Source: Tupaia tana
Lineage: Eukaryota; Chordata; Mammalia; Scandentia; Tupaiidae
Assembly: GCA_026018925.1 (NCBI GenBank)
Contig: JAKSZU010000009.1
Location: 81,993,090-82,057,089 of the forward strand
Reading direction: 5' to 3'
Length of the DNA stretch: 64,000 nucleotides
The notes beneath the pieces were generated by a model that was given only the letters and a program-made list of their open reading frames with translations, made no database searches and was not told the origin of the DNA. A program made the position numbers and the translations under genes. Positions 44,490 to 57,336 of the stretch are shown here, piece after piece (the first letter of the stretch is position 1; each line of letters starts with the position of its first letter).

Positions 44490-46010
44490 TTTTTTCTTTA
44501 TTATTATTATTATTATTATTATTATTTATACATTCAATTGCTATACATCATTTGGATTAAAAACAGACTTTACCCACCATGATATACATATCAGTCCATT
44601 TGAGAATACTATACACATCCTCATCAACAGAAAATAAACCATATCTGTGTCCCACAAATATCTTACCTCTCCATTTATTCTCCCAAATTATCTTTCCTGC
44701 GCTTGTCTCCTCCCACACTTTCCTTCCACTTTGTCTCTAGTGTCCATAAAAATTTTTAATGTTTTATGTCCTCCAGTCTTTCAGGCTCTACCGTAGAGTG
44801 TATATCTTTGATGAACCTCCATATTATTCTCCACAGTGGCTCAAACAGTTTGCATTCCCTCCAACCACCAACAATGTGGGAGTGTTCCCCTTTCACAACA
44901 TACCTGCCAGCACTTATCAATTTTTGTTTTTTTAATCTTTACCATTTTGACTGGGGTTAAGTGGTATCTCATTGTGGTTTTGATCTGCATCTCCTTTATG
45001 ATGAGGGATGTTGAGCATTTCCTCATATGCTTTTTGGCTGTTCTTATGGCTTCTTAGAGATATTTTTGTTCAGCTCATTTTCCCATCTTTTAATTGGGTT
45101 AATTATTTTTTTGCATAAGGCATTTGAGTTCCCTGTGTATTCTGGTTATCAGTCCCTTGTCTGAGGCATATTTAACAAAAATATTTTCCCATTCTTAGGG
45201 TTGTTGGTTCACACCTGTTACTGTGTCCTTTCTGTGCAGAAACTTCTTGGTCTGATATAGTCCCACTTGTCTATTTTAGGGATTATTGCCTGTGCTTTGG
45301 GAGTCTTATTTAAGAAGTCTTTGCCTACTTCAATGTCTCCCAGAGTTTTCCCAGTATTTTTTTTTTCTTTTTTTTGGAGAGGTTTTTGCTATAGGGCGCG
45401 TGCGCTCGCCAGACAGACAGAGAGAGACAGAGAGATAGAAAGCAGGAAATCACCCCCCAGGGGGGATGGCCACGCCGCAATCCCTTCTCCTCCATTCTCC
45501 TCTCGGGATCTTGGGCACGCACACACACGCGCCCGGCGTGAGTTTAAGCCGCTGGGTCCGGGACTCGAACCATGGTCGACTACGTGGGAGTCCAGCGACA
45601 TAGCCATTACGCTAACTGCTGGTCCCAACCAGTATTTTTCACCAGTAGTTTTATTGCTTGAGGTCTTAGGTTCAGATCTTTGATCCATTTTGAGTTGACT
45701 GTTGTTAATGGTGAAAGATGGGGGTTCAGTTTCATCTTTCTGCAGGTGGATACCCAGTCTTTTTACAAGCAAAATGAGAAATAGTGATTGACTGTTTTAA
45801 AAAAATAATTGGAATAATAATAATGATTGGGAAAAACAATGAAAAGATATTGAATGATGAAGTGGGGAGATTAATGTCTCTGTATTGACTGACATGCATG
45901 GCATTCCCTTTTGAAAAAGCAATGTAATACATAGTAAAGTTATATGCAATCCTATTTAATATAAACAAGATTATGATGATAATAAAAAAAAATAATTAAA
46001 AAAAAGAAAA
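44490..46010. mobile_element. L1 with inverted 5' segment (apparent twin priming)
   Basis: 44490-45771 is minus-strand L1 (3'UTR, then after a deletion ORF2 to about 45771). At 45772 the orientation flips. 45772-46010 is plus-strand L1 3' end, the reverse complement of 25130-25590, ending in an A-rich tail. A SINE interrupts at 45361-45627. Two independent insertions are an alternative. Confidence 0.6.
45361..45627 (-). mobile_element. SINE type A
   Basis: CCAGTATTTTT on both sides (45350, 45629). Near-consensus. Confidence 0.93.
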
Positions 46011-46076
46011 TCTGTGAGAAATAAAAATGACGCATATCAGTGAACCAAAGGAGAAAATTAAAATTAATTTCAACTG

Positions 46077-46309
46077 GGACCAGCAGTTAGCATAATGGCT
46101 ATGTTGCTGGACTCCCACGAAGTGGACCATGGTTCGAGTCCTGGACCCGGTGGCTTAAGCTCACGTTGGGCGCGTGTGCGTGCGTGCCAAAGATCCCAAG
46201 AGGAGAATGGAGGAGAAGGGATTGCGGCATGGCCATCCCTCCTGGGGGGTGATTTCTCGCTTTCTTTCTCTGTGTCTCTCTGTCTGTCTGGCGAGTGCAC
46301 GAGCCCTAT

Positions 46310-46361
<52 letters not shown>

Positions 46362-46386
46362 AAAAACTCTCCAAAAATAAAATATT
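46077..46386 (+). mobile_element. SINE type A with A45 run
   Basis: Standard body. An uninterrupted run of 45 A (46313-46357) precedes the usual CTCTCCAAAAATAAAA end. TTTCAACTG duplicated on both sides. Confidence 0.93.
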
Positions 46387-46399
46387 TATTTCAACTGAC

Positions 46400-47084
46400 T
46401 TCAACTCAATACTTAAACAGAATTTGATCAATTTTATCACATGAGAAATAAAGGAGAAATAAAGATAATAAACTGATAAAAAATGAAAGCAGAGATGGGA
46501 AGAAAAAGTGAAGAAATGGGAAAAAGAAGATGGAAAGAACTAGAACAAAAGGGGAAAAAAATCACAGGGAGAAAAATGGTTAAAAAAATGAAAACCACGC
46601 TGTGCACTTTCACACCATGCAAAGATACAGAACAGCAGAGATGTACCTGGATAGATGGATTCTGTCCTGGATGAAAGAAAGAGACAGAAATTAGCAATTT
46701 AAAACACAGGGAAGGGGACAGAAATGTTATTCTTTTTAAAGAGAAATAAATGTTGGAAGAGACAGAAAAGAGCAAGTGGGGATGTAGGTCTTTTCCTACC
46801 TGGCTAGCACTGGATTCCGGGGGCTGGGAGGGCTAGCTGGGGTACCTTCACAGAAGTGAAGCTGGACCCAGAAGGTATAGGACAGCAGAGATGGAGCTGG
46901 CTAGATGGATTCTGTCTTGGCTAACACTGGGACCTGAGGGCTGGGGGTCTAGCTGGGGGAGTTTCACAGAGATGAACGTGGATTCAGATGGTACAAGAGA
47001 GCAGAGATGGAGCTGGCTCAGGTTGTTTTTCTAATTTTTAAAATGGGGACATTGACAAAATGCAGACATTGGATAGGAAAAACA

Positions 47085-47115
<31 letters not shown>

Positions 47116-47640
47116 CAAAAACAAAAAAACAAAACAAAAAAAAAACAAAACAAAACAAAAACCCCTAGCAGGTAGAATTTAAAAAGTCACTAACTCAGAG
47201 AAAGCCTGGAACGTATATAAAAACCCAGGATTTGTGTGGCTGGAGATTAAAAAATACCAGGGACTTGGAAAAAAACAACCACCCACAGCAAAACTACCTG
47301 GTCAATTCAAAGAGGCTATTGTAAAGAGAGAAAGCATCTTTCAAAGATTTGAGACAGCCCAAATTTGGAGAACAGGGAAGTACACAACTTACAGGGCTTG
47401 CAGGTGGGAATTTCTAGGAACCCAGGATGGGTGTAAGGTAGGAATGGGGAAACTTTCTGATGAACCACAGCATTTAGGGGAATAGGGATGATGGACGGAC
47501 CTTATTCCAGGGTAAGAGGGATGGATATTTTCATCTGTTCTTTGTTTTATCATTCCCATTTTTATTGTTCCATCACCAGCCAATCCTGGTGCTCTGTCCT
47601 CCAAGTACCTCTTTTTCTCTTTTAATCAAAGTATATCATT
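46400..47640 (+). repeat. Unclassified repetitive block with ~120-bp units and (CAAAA)n
   Basis: ACAGCAGAGATG..CTGG..AGATGGATTCTGTC recurs at about 46632 and 46883, with a partial third near 47003. GGGCTGG..CTAGCTGGGG units lie at 46822 and 46938. A (CAAAA)n run spans 47079-47162. Possibly an L1 5'UTR or an LTR on the plus strand. Confidence 0.4.
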
Positions 47641-48205
47641 TATTATTTTAAGAAAACTTTCCAATATTAAGGCAAAGATAACTTGAATGTCTATTTACAC
47701 TTCTTCAAAAATTGAGTTAGGAAAGATGGTTTTGACTTCTTTGTTGACCCCTGGATGACTTTCTCCCATTGTCTACGGGTCAGCTTGATAAAGAAAAGCC
47801 TATTTTCAATTTTAGTGCTGCAGCCATGCTGATATTATGGTTGGTAGGGTTGTTAATGTGAAAGGCAGAAAATCAAGGGTTTCTATTTCTCTGTTCTACT
47901 CAGAGTGGCACCATCTATTTCTTTCATAGTTCCTAAATGAGAAGAAAGCCTAAGAAAGAAGATATATCTGCTTTGGCATGACAGTAGGTGTTAAAAGGTA
48001 TTTGAAGAAGGACATCAAGAAACTTACTACTTGGCTGGAATGAAAAGAGTAGATTGTCAAGGGAGTTCTAATGGATCAGCAATATTCCTATTGAGGCTTT
48101 ATTTCAAATTCAAAGAGGGCCATTTTTCTTGAAACCCCTGTTTAACTTCCTCTTTAGTGGTTCCCTGGATCTGAATTCCTCTTTATTTAAAACTTCCTGT
48201 AACCT
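47641..48205. other. No feature recognised
   Basis: No ORF or recognised repeat. Confidence 0.4.
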
Positions 48206-48378
48206 GGGCTGGCAGATGGCATGGTGGTTAAGGGAAATGGACTCTCACATGGCTGAGCCCAGTTCAAGTCCTGGACCTAGTGGCTTGCTTACTCACTCTC
48301 TCTCTCTCTCACTATGCCCATCTCTGGGCAAATTAAAATAAATAAGTAAGTAAATAAATAAAGTTAAATAAAATAATT
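48206..48378 (+). mobile_element. SINE type B
   Basis: GGGCTGGCAGATGGCATGGT head, GTTCAAGTCC box B, TAAATAAATAAAGTTAAAT tail. Confidence 0.9.
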
Positions 48379-49079
48379 ATTTTAAGAATACTTCATATAA
48401 ACCATACACTTCTATAATTAAAATTGGATGAAACCATTTTTTAAGAGAAATTATTACCAACAAATATTCTCTAGTAGTGGTATGTCATATATTGTTCCTT
48501 TAAAATGGCAATATCTCTGATGTTGATAATTAAATTATGATTAGACATAGTTGTGTGATATTCCCCAAATTCATTTATCAAATCTCTTACTGGTATGCCT
48601 GCTATTTCACTGATAAATGGCTAAGTTAGATGTTGGCAACTTGTAGTAGATTCAAGAAAAAGTCCTGTCATTTGAGATTTTCCTACTTGATTTACCTTTT
48701 AGCAATGCATTCTTAGGGAAAAAATAATAACCAACTAATATGGGCTTGCAACCTCCAGTTTAGATATCTGTAGACATTCAAGGTCAAGTGGAGGTCAACA
48801 CATACTATCCAGCTGGTGACAGGAAGGAAGGGGAGCTAGTCTTTCCTTTTCAGCTATTTCAGAGGGTAGATATTCAGATTTTGCTTTTGAAAACTTTGAG
48901 TATCAGCCCTAGTGAAGTGTGGAAACACTTCTCAATAAGTATAAAATAGCCTATACTACAGTGTTGGCATTACTGTGCCTGAATTAACACACATGGAAGC
49001 AATTTTTTCACTGCCACCTGTCAATTAAGATGTCATTTGCTTGTCTCCTAATTGTTAAGAAAAGTCTCATATTTGGATT
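48379..49079. other. No feature recognised
   Basis: AT-rich, unique-looking sequence. Confidence 0.4.
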
Positions 49080-49262
49080 GTGCTTTATAGATTCTAAAGT
49101 ATGCTTACTTTTTTGGGGGTCTCATTTGCCACTCTCAATAGCCTTGTGAGGGAAGTGTAACTGTCCTCATTTAACAAATGAGGAAATAGGTGTGAAGAGA
49201 TTAAGGACCTTTGTTGGGATTTCACAGCTGTGAAAAGGCAAAGTTGGACCTCGTTAAAACAT
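49080..49262 (-). mobile_element. MIR SINE
   Basis: CCTCATTTAACAAATGAGGA and the TTTCACAGCTGTGAAAAGG region in reverse-MIR order. Confidence 0.7.
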
Positions 49263-49456
49263 GCATTTTCTGGCTCCAAATTTAGTATTCTTTTGCAGGT
49301 TTTACACTTCTTCTCAATCAATGGCAAAGAAACGCTGAAACTGAAATAGGCCACACCAGAAATAAATGGCAGAACTGGGACGCTTAGAGAATTTCAAGCC
49401 TAGAACACTCTTTCCACTCTCTCATGATTCCTTCCCACAACACTGGAATCCAAAAA

Positions 49457-49486
49457 AATACACACACACACACACACACACACACA
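49457..49486. repeat. (CA)n microsatellite
   Basis: About 13 CA units. Confidence 0.95.
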
Positions 49487-50074
49487 ATTTTTTTGCCTGA
49501 AACTTTAATGAATCCTCACTGCATTTTCAAATAAATCCCAACTTTTTTCTATGGTCTATAAATCCCTCCCTCACACTCGAGAAATATGTCATGGCCTCTG
49601 TCTGGAGTACCATTACCCCCACTTGCCTTTCTTGGGTTCTCTGTAAGTGAGATAAGGACTTGAGTGGCACTAGTTTATCTGGGAGTTGAGCCTAAGAGGG
49701 AATAAGGGACTAGGGAACACAATATGTGGAAGAAAGAAGAGCACGCATTATGAGGTAATTTGAAGTTGTTTATGGAGGCAATGGGGACTTTGTTCTGACA
49801 GGATATCATAGAAATATGGAGAATGCCTCCTGGAGGGACATCAGAAGGAAGGGAGTCTACACCATTTATCCACTGGCTGCCCTGTTAGTTGATAATTGTT
49901 CCGCAGTGGTATTAACTCCTTTAAACTTCCTTGAGCATTGGCTGAGTGGGTTATGAGGTTTTAGCACAGACCCTATAACAGAAAATGGAAAGGCACTGTG
50001 CATGTTTGAGTTTGGATATTGCTACCATGACCTGAGTCTGACCTCACACATTTAGGTCTTCAATGCATTCTCAG
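49487..50074. other. No feature recognised
   Basis: No ORF or recognised repeat. Confidence 0.4.
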
Positions 50075-50974
50075 TTAATTTTGTTTTTTAGTTTGATTTA
50101 GGGGTCCAACCTTATGCTTTTTCATATGGATGGCCAATAGTCTGAATATCATTGTTGAAAATAGTTTTTTTCCTTATTTACTTGTTTTTGGTATCCTTGT
50201 TGAAAATGAATTGATGATGACTGTAAGGGTTTGTTTCCTGACTCTCAATCCAATTCCATTGATCTATCTATCAATTCCATTGATTACTGTAACTTTGTAA
50301 AACATTCTGAAATCAGTAATTGTGAGTCCTCCCATTCTGTTCTCTTTCAAGATTATTTTGATGACTCCAGATCCCTTGTATTTCCATATAAATTCTAAGA
50401 TCAGCTTGTCAATCTCTGTGAAGAAGTCACTTAGGATCTTTTAATCATTTTTATTTCTTTTTCTTTTTCTTTTCAACGGACCTTGTTGAAATTATAGATC
50501 AATTTGGGGGATAGCTCCATTTTTTGATGGAGTGAACCATTCTTCCATTTATTGACATTGTCAATTTATGAAGAAGACATGTGTTTTCTTTTTCCCCATG
50601 AAGTGAGATCACTTTCAATCTGCCATAATACGTGCCCACACATCTTCACTGTGAAAACATAGCATTTCAAGCTTTAGCCAGGAAAGATTATTCCTTTTTT
50701 ACTTTTACAATTTTTACAGTACTTCCAGAAGCCTTTTCAGCACTCACTTTGAGTTCTGTCTTCAGTACATCTCTCACTGCTTTTTGCATAGATCTGGGAG
50801 TACTAGATGTAGCTGAGTCCCGCCTGTCACCAGTACACCACCATGATGTCATGAGGACACCTTCAATGTTGGCTCAGCTGGAAGCTCTGATTAAGTCTTA
50901 TGACCTATGTACATGGAATATATTTCTGTTTATTTAGATCTTTTAAAATTTCATTCAACAGTGTTTTGTAATCA

Positions 50975-51200
50975 GGCTGGTCTCCTAGAACAGTGGTTAA
51001 GGGGATAATTTGAAAAACATACCACATGTAGGAATGCATGTCTGTGTGTCCAAAATTCTGGTAGAGAAAAAGGAATAGAGGAAAAAGGATTATGAGATGA
51101 CTATGCTCTGTTGGTGGCATGGGGCCTTTCTCTCTCTCTCTCTCTCTCTCAATCTCTCTCTCTCTCTGATGAGCACACATGCCCTCAGGCAATTTTAAAA
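50975..51200 (+). mobile_element. SINE, diverged (type A/C)
   Basis: Degraded head, AGGATTATGAGATGACTATG block, CT-rich run 51128-51168, GATGAGCACACATGCCC end. Confidence 0.7.
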
Positions 51201-51629
51201 AATAGTGTTTTGTAGTTTCCAGTGTACAAATCTTACATTTTTTGGTTATATTTATTCCTAGGTATTTACTCATTTCCTTTATTATAAATTGAATTGTTTC
51301 CTTAATTTTAGAAATTTCATTGCTAGTGTATAAAAATAAAACTTATTTGTATACAATCCTTTTGTCCATCAACCTCATTAAACTCATTCATTAGTTCTAG
51401 TATTTTCATGGCATTTCCTAAGTTTCTATATACAAGTTCATATCATTTTCAAATAGAGCTAGTTTCATTTTTTAATATTGATGCCTTTATTTATTTTTCT
51501 TGCCTAATTTCTCTGTCTAGAACCTTTGCTATGACATTGAATAGAAGTAATGAGAGGAGAATATCTTTGTCTTCTGTCTGATCTTAGAGAGATCATGGCA
51601 CTTATTCTTCCATCATTAAGTGTGATGTT

Positions 51630-52195
51630 TACTGGATTTTTTTTGTTTGTTTGCTATTGTTTTTTCAAATTGTCAGAAGGCATCTGTACTCATAAGAGAG
51701 TAATGGAGAGACAGAGAAAGAGGAAGAAGTAGAAAGCATCCCTAAATGGAGCATGGTCATCCTTTCTCCTCCATTTCCCCATCCTAACAAGATTTGGGTT
51801 ATGCACACACATGTGACTGGTATTTATTTATTTATTTATTTTGAGAAGTTTTTACTGTAGGGCATGTGAGCGCACGCCAGAAAGACAAAGAGAGACAGAG
51901 ACAGAAAGTGAGAAATAATCACCCCCCAGGGGGGATGGCCACGCCACAATCCCTTCTCCTCCATTCTCTTCTTGGGATCTTGGGCACGTATGCACATGCA
52001 CCTGGCGTGAGTTTAAGCCACCAGATTCGGGACTCGAACCGCAGTCGACTACATGGGAGTCCAGCGACATAGCCATTATGTCAACTGCTGGACCCCTACG
52101 TGATATGTTTTTAAGCTATCAGGGACAGATTCAAGCCACAGTCAGGCATGTGGGATCTGACTTCCTTAACCACTAGGCCCTGGGGCTGGCCTGCT
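51630..52195 (-). mobile_element. SINE type C interrupted by a type A
   Basis: Body at 51660-51820, head at 52112-52195 (complement of GGCCAGCCCCAGGGCCTAGT). Confidence 0.75.
51825..52096 (-). mobile_element. SINE type A nested in type C
   Basis: Near-consensus. Flanks ATGTGACTGGTATTT and ACGTGATATGTTTTT are probably its diverged duplication. Confidence 0.9.
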
Positions 52196-53660
52196 ATGGA
52201 TTTTTTATACATGCTTTTTATCAAGTTGAGAAAGTTCCTTGTATTTTCCAATTTGTTGAGTGTTTTATCATGAAAGTGTGTTGGATTTTGTCAAATACTT
52301 TTTCTTTATCTATTGAGATGATAATATAGTTTTTGTCCTTTATTATATCAATATGGGATATTATATTAATTGATTTTCAGATATTGAAACATCTTCACCT
52401 TCCACTTGGTCATGATGTATAATCTTTTTTATATGTTGACATATTAGTTTTGTTAGTATTTTGTTAAAGACTTTTGCATTTATACTCATTTATAGCTTTC
52501 TTGCTGTCTTTGTATGACTTGGATACAAATTTAAGGCTGGCTTCATAAAATGGCTTGGAAAGTGTTCTTTTTTCCACGAGTTTTTCAAAGACTTCGTAAA
52601 GAATAGCTTGAATTCTTCTTTAAATTTTGATAGAATTTAGTAGCAAAACCATCTGGGAGTGAGCTTTACTTAATGAAGTTTTTTTTTTTTTTAATTATGA
52701 ATTCTTTAGTTATTATAATAGAAATCTATTCAGATTTTATATTTCTTTTTGAGTCTATTTCAGTGGTTTATATCTTTATAAGAGTTTTAAATTTCATCTA
52801 GGTTATCTAATTATTGACATACAATTATTTGTACTAGTCCCTTATAATTCTTTTTATTTCCTTAAAGTTGATGGTAATACTTATTCTTTCACTACAGATT
52901 TTAGCAACATGAATCCTCTCTCTCTCCCTCTCATGTAGACTCTAAAGGATTGCTAATTTTATTGATCTTTTCAAAGAACTAACTTGTGGACTTGTTGATT
53001 TTTCTCTATTGTTTATCTGTTCTCTGGTATTTAATTTCTGCTCTAATTGCTATTTTCTTCCTTCTCTTTGCTTTGCATTTAGTTTTAATTTTTTTTTGTT
53101 TGTTTGCTTCTTAAGGCAAGAGTTATAGGTTATTGATTTGAGACATTTATTATCTTTTAATATAAGCTTTCACAACAATAAATTATTATCTACATGCTAT
53201 TTTTGCTGAATCCGATGAATTTTTTTTGTGTTATATCTTCCTTTCCATTTATCTCAAAATGTTTTCTAATTTCTCTTGTGATTTCTTCTTCATCCACTGT
53301 TAAGAACATGTTTAATTTCCTCATATTTATGAATTTTCCTAATTTTCTTGTTACTGAGTTTTAATTTCATTTAATCAAGTACAGAAAATATACTTTGTAG
53401 GGTTTCAATCCTTTTACATTTAATGATGCTTCTTTCATGGCCTAGCATATGGTTTATCCTAGAGAGTGTTCCATATTTTCCTGAAGAATGTATATTCTGC
53501 TATTGTCAAATGCAGTGGTTTAGAGATGTCTTTTTTGTCTGATTAATAATACCATGTGGTTTGATTTTTAATTATAGTTTTTGACAATGTTTTCTTTTTC
53601 ACTTGAAAAGCTAATGAACAAGAAACAATTGATAAAACTTTTTAAGAAAAGCAGGAGAGC

Positions 53661-53852
53661 GGGGCCAACAGGAAGTGTGGTGGATAAGGTGCTGGATTCC
53701 TGCATGGTTAAATGTGGTTTGAGTCTTAGACAGGATGGCTTGATAATCATGCTGGCACATGTATGCATGCCCCAAAATCCCAAGCTGAGAATGGAGGAGA
53801 AGGGATTGTAGCATGGCCATCCTCCCACTCACTCTCTCTGTCTCTCTCCCAC
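53661..53852 (+). mobile_element. SINE, type A-like, diverged
   Basis: GGGGCCAACAGGAAGTGTGG head, GAGAATGGAGGAGAAGGG block, shortened CT-rich end. Confidence 0.75.
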
Positions 53853-53977
53853 AAATAATGTTCTCTTTGGCACAAATCTAAAATCAAACACATACCAAGT
53901 AATAATAACAATAATGATAATAAATTTAAAAAGCAAAAGAGTGCTGGCCAAACAGAGATATGAAAAAAAAATCTAAC

Positions 53978-54152
53978 GGGGCCGGCAGGTGGCATGGTGG
54001 TTGGGGACGCTGGACTTTCACATGGCTGACGGTGGTTCGAGTCCCGGACCTGGCAGTTTGCTTTCGCTCTCTCTCTCACACTCTGTCCCTCTCTGGTAAA
54101 ATTAAAATAAATAAGTAAATAAAATAAAGTTCAATAAAATTAAAAAAATATA
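53978..54152 (+). mobile_element. SINE type B
   Basis: GGGGCCGGCAGGTGGCATGG head, GGTTCGAGTCCCGG box B, AATAAATAAGTAAATAAA tail; near-consensus. Confidence 0.93.
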
Positions 54153-54504
54153 TAACTCATGTTAATATATACAAATGTTTCCTTCTTTTAAATTTGTTTT
54201 CTGTGGAAAATAATTTTTAATAAATAGGAACTTCAGGAATAACACTGCTTAGCTTTTTATTCAACTAACTTATTTTTTATATTTGGTGAATATATTTAAA
54301 TTAGCACAATATTTATTTAGTGAAATTTAGAGGAAAAATACATTGGATTTGAAAGCAGGAGATATACATTCCAGACCTACCTCTGCCTGCCACTAGTTTA
54401 ATCCATGGTCTCTGTGGATAACCCAATTTCTCAGGACTAAAGTGTTTTTAGTAGTAAAAATGGACTATTCTAGCTCTGAGTAGTCTTTTTAAGAGCCAGA
54501 AAAA
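54153..54504. other. No feature recognised
   Basis: AT-rich; faint MIR-like words near 54375. Confidence 0.35.
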
Positions 54505-54733
54505 GCATGTGATTTGAGAGACAGACTTAATTTTATCTTAGAACTTCACCAAGTCTCTGGAAATTTCACATACTGGCCTTTACCTCACAGGAAGTTTGCT
54601 ACTGTAACTATAAAACAGGGAGAATAATACATGCTATGTCGAATGTTTGTTAGGATTAAATGAGATTTGGGAGGTAAAGTAGCCAGCACAAAATGTGGCC
54701 AAAAATAGGTGCTCATTAAGTGTTGGTTCCCTT
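54505..54733 (+). mobile_element. MIR SINE
   Basis: AACTATAAAACAGGGAGAAT, TTAGGATTAAATGAGATTT and the TAGGTGCTCATTAAGTGTTG 3' end. Confidence 0.75.
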
Positions 54734-55702
54734 TTCTCTTCTTTGTGAGTATACAATACAATGGCATAACAGTATAGTAGTAATAATGATAGCTGCTATG
54801 CAGTCCACATGTCTGCATTATTTTAAATGATAACCAACCTGAGAGTTTGCATATCTGGTAGGGAGGATAATCATTCATTCTTTTGTAATTCTGCTAATTT
54901 TTACAGGCTAGAGAGCAAATAATTAATAGTGGTAATTTCCCAGGGTATAAAATGCAACAGAAAATGGCACACATTGAAGTCCCTTTTTATCTGTTGCTTT
55001 TGCAAAAGCTGTATTCCTTTGGAGGATTAAGCAAGTTTTAGAGCAATAGAAATAATTTAACTTATTGGGTTCACTGCTTTGATATTTATTATCTCACTTG
55101 ATTCTAGCTCATTATCCGGCATATAATAGGAATTTAACAAATGGTTTATTGGATAACTATGTTGCTCTCTGCAATACTCTATAAAGGTAAGCAGCATGGA
55201 CATCTCTCTCATAATCTTTCCCATGATAAATCAAGCCTCAGAAAAGAGGTCAATTAATTTATTCAAGATCACAGGGCAAGGTAGAAACTAAATCTGAAAT
55301 CTGGATCTCCTGACTACGTTGCTCCTCACTAGACTTAACTAGGTGGTCTAATTAAAGTTTCTTAGCTCTTGATGTCTTTCCATTCTTCATCTGTAAAATA
55401 GCACCTTTGTGTTCTATAAAAGGCTTTTAACAAAGTTACTCTCTTCCTCTTATAGAAAGGCAGTGGGGAAAAAGTCTTGTTATTTTAACTTATCAATGGT
55501 TAATTGACCATGAGCATTTTGTTATTCAGGTTTCTGACAGGCTAGCAGAAGAAAAAGGGCTTGGAAAGAGAGCAGAAACATAGAGAAGGCTGCTGGGAAT
55601 ACCAGTTTTGATATTTTCCATGCCAGCAATTGTATTTTCTGCATTTTATTTTAGCATAATTATTAAAAATTAAATGGAATATATTGATATTTTTCATTAA
55701 AG
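54734..55702. other. Mostly unrecognised; scattered MIR-like pieces
   Basis: A MIR tail-like piece at about 55100-55155 and a reverse core-like piece at about 55235-55330. Nothing coding. Confidence 0.35.
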
Positions 55703-55716
55703 CATTGTTAATTCTT

Positions 55717-55900
55717 TTTTATTATTTTAGTTATTTAAATTTATTTATCCATTTATTTATTCATTTCAATTTGACCAGAGAGGGAGAGAGAGAGAGATAG
55801 AGAAAGTGAGAAAGCAAGCTGCCCGGTCTGGGTCTCAAACAGCGGTCGGTCATGTAGGAGTCCAGTGCCCTCAACTACCAAGCCACCTACCAGCCCCAAA
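55717..55900 (-). mobile_element. SINE type B
   Basis: CATTGTTAATTCTT duplicated at 55703-55716 and 55901-55914. Confidence 0.93.
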
Positions 55901-56084
55901 CATTGTTAATTCTTAAATGTGGTGTTGTTGGATTTGGCCTTGCTTGATTTCTCACCTATTTCTTCAAGCAGATGTCCAATATTAGAACAGAAAATACTCA
56001 CTGAGTTTTATGCCTAAAGTCAGACTTGGGTTCATGTATAGGTATATATCAACTGTGCTAGCTATTGGATATATTTAGACTAAT

Positions 56085-56325
56085 TAAGTTCATTAGTAAA
56101 TCAATTAAATGGGGTGGGAAGGCATAGAAAGCAACCATGGATACCAGAGACAATGTGGGAGGAGGGTGGGACATGGCAGAGGGTGAGGGATAGGGAATCA
56201 AGGGTGGTAAAACAAAATCAAAGTATACAAGACATAAGAATTGGAAAATTATTTGCTGATAACATGTATGTTGATGTGCTTGATTGAGCCAATACACAGT
56301 GTATTTTGGATGGAAAAAAAAGAAC
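56085..56325 (+). mobile_element. L1 3'UTR fragment
   Basis: Reverse-complement match to 12878-13090 (ATGGATACCAGAGACAATGT). A tail follows at 56312. Confidence 0.65.
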
Positions 56326-57061
56326 AGAAAATGATGTTAAAAAACAGAAGTTGAAATATGGAAATTTCCTTTGGTATTTACCTCTTTGGGAATACCTTTA
56401 ATTTGTTGGAGTTCAGCCAACTTTTCTTCTAATTATCAGAAGGGCTTCACTGACAATGCAGCTGTCTCACTTGTTGCTTATTATGTGGTACCTGTGGTGT
56501 AACTGTCAGGAAAAAAGCAATGTGAAAGACTAAGAAAAGCAGTGAGCTCAGCTACAGCATTTTACACAATCTGTTTGTGTGGTTATAAAATTTCATACTT
56601 TCTTTTTCTCATGCAAATTTAGGTTGCTAGATGTCCTGTGCACATATGACTATTGTGTATTTCCATGCCATATCCCATTTTCATCTGTATTGGAATACAT
56701 AATGGTCTTTCTATTTGAGCCAAGTCAGACACAATTGACTACCGTTGGCATTTGTCCCAGTTCCCCCCCCCCCCCCCGCCCCCCACTGTGTTCAACTTCC
56801 CCATCAACCCGGTTGGCTCGTGACCCACATTCTCCAAACTAAAACCCTTCACCAACTTTCTCACACATCTGAATCCCTTTGAGGCAAAATAATAACCGAG
56901 GTGAGGTCTTGTTAGTCATGTTAAATGATGATGGTGGTTGTTTCCTACAGACATTATGATAAATCTATCTTGAGGCTAATACAATTTGACCTTTTAACTT
57001 TTGGTTATTTTTACCTAGTGATAATATAAACTAGAAATGAAAAAGATAATGTCTTGTGTGG
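56326..57061. other. No gene; poly-C tract
   Basis: C15-G-C6 at 56763-56784. No recognised repeat otherwise. Confidence 0.45.
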
Positions 57062-57095
57062 TTTAATTTTTTTATGATGGTGAGCACATGTACAT

Positions 57096-57145
<50 letters not shown>

Positions 57146-57336
57146 AACATCCTCAACAAGGTATGGTCACATTGTTATCCCTTTTCTCCTGATCTCTAGT
57201 TTCTCAGGATCCTGGGAATTTGTGTACATGCCTGGCATGTTTTAGGCTAACATGGGGATCTAAACCTGCTGAGGGCCATTTGACTTTCAGTCTTGCTGGA
57301 CACTGAGTCACCAAGGTGCCACAACAACTGGGTCAG
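57062..57336 (-). mobile_element. SINE type C-like, diverged, with (GA)n
   Basis: GAGCACATGTACATC end, (GA)20 at 57100-57140, ATCCTGGGAATTTGTGTACA block, degraded head. Confidence 0.65.

Larger units (their letters stand above)
50075..53575 (-). mobile_element. Old L1 (L1M-type) ORF2, interrupted by SINEs
   Basis: Reverse-complemented ORF2 through 50075-50970, 51200-51630 and 52196-53575 (for example AATTCCATTGATCTATC, TTTGTCAAATACTTTTTC, TTGATCTTTTCAAAGAACT). No open frame remains. Confidence 0.85.

Noticed and set aside
45267-45683. 138-codon plus-strand ORF
   Set aside because: L1 antisense plus an inserted SINE.
46095-46427. ORF with a poly-lysine tract
   Set aside because: The lysines come from the A45 run inside a SINE.
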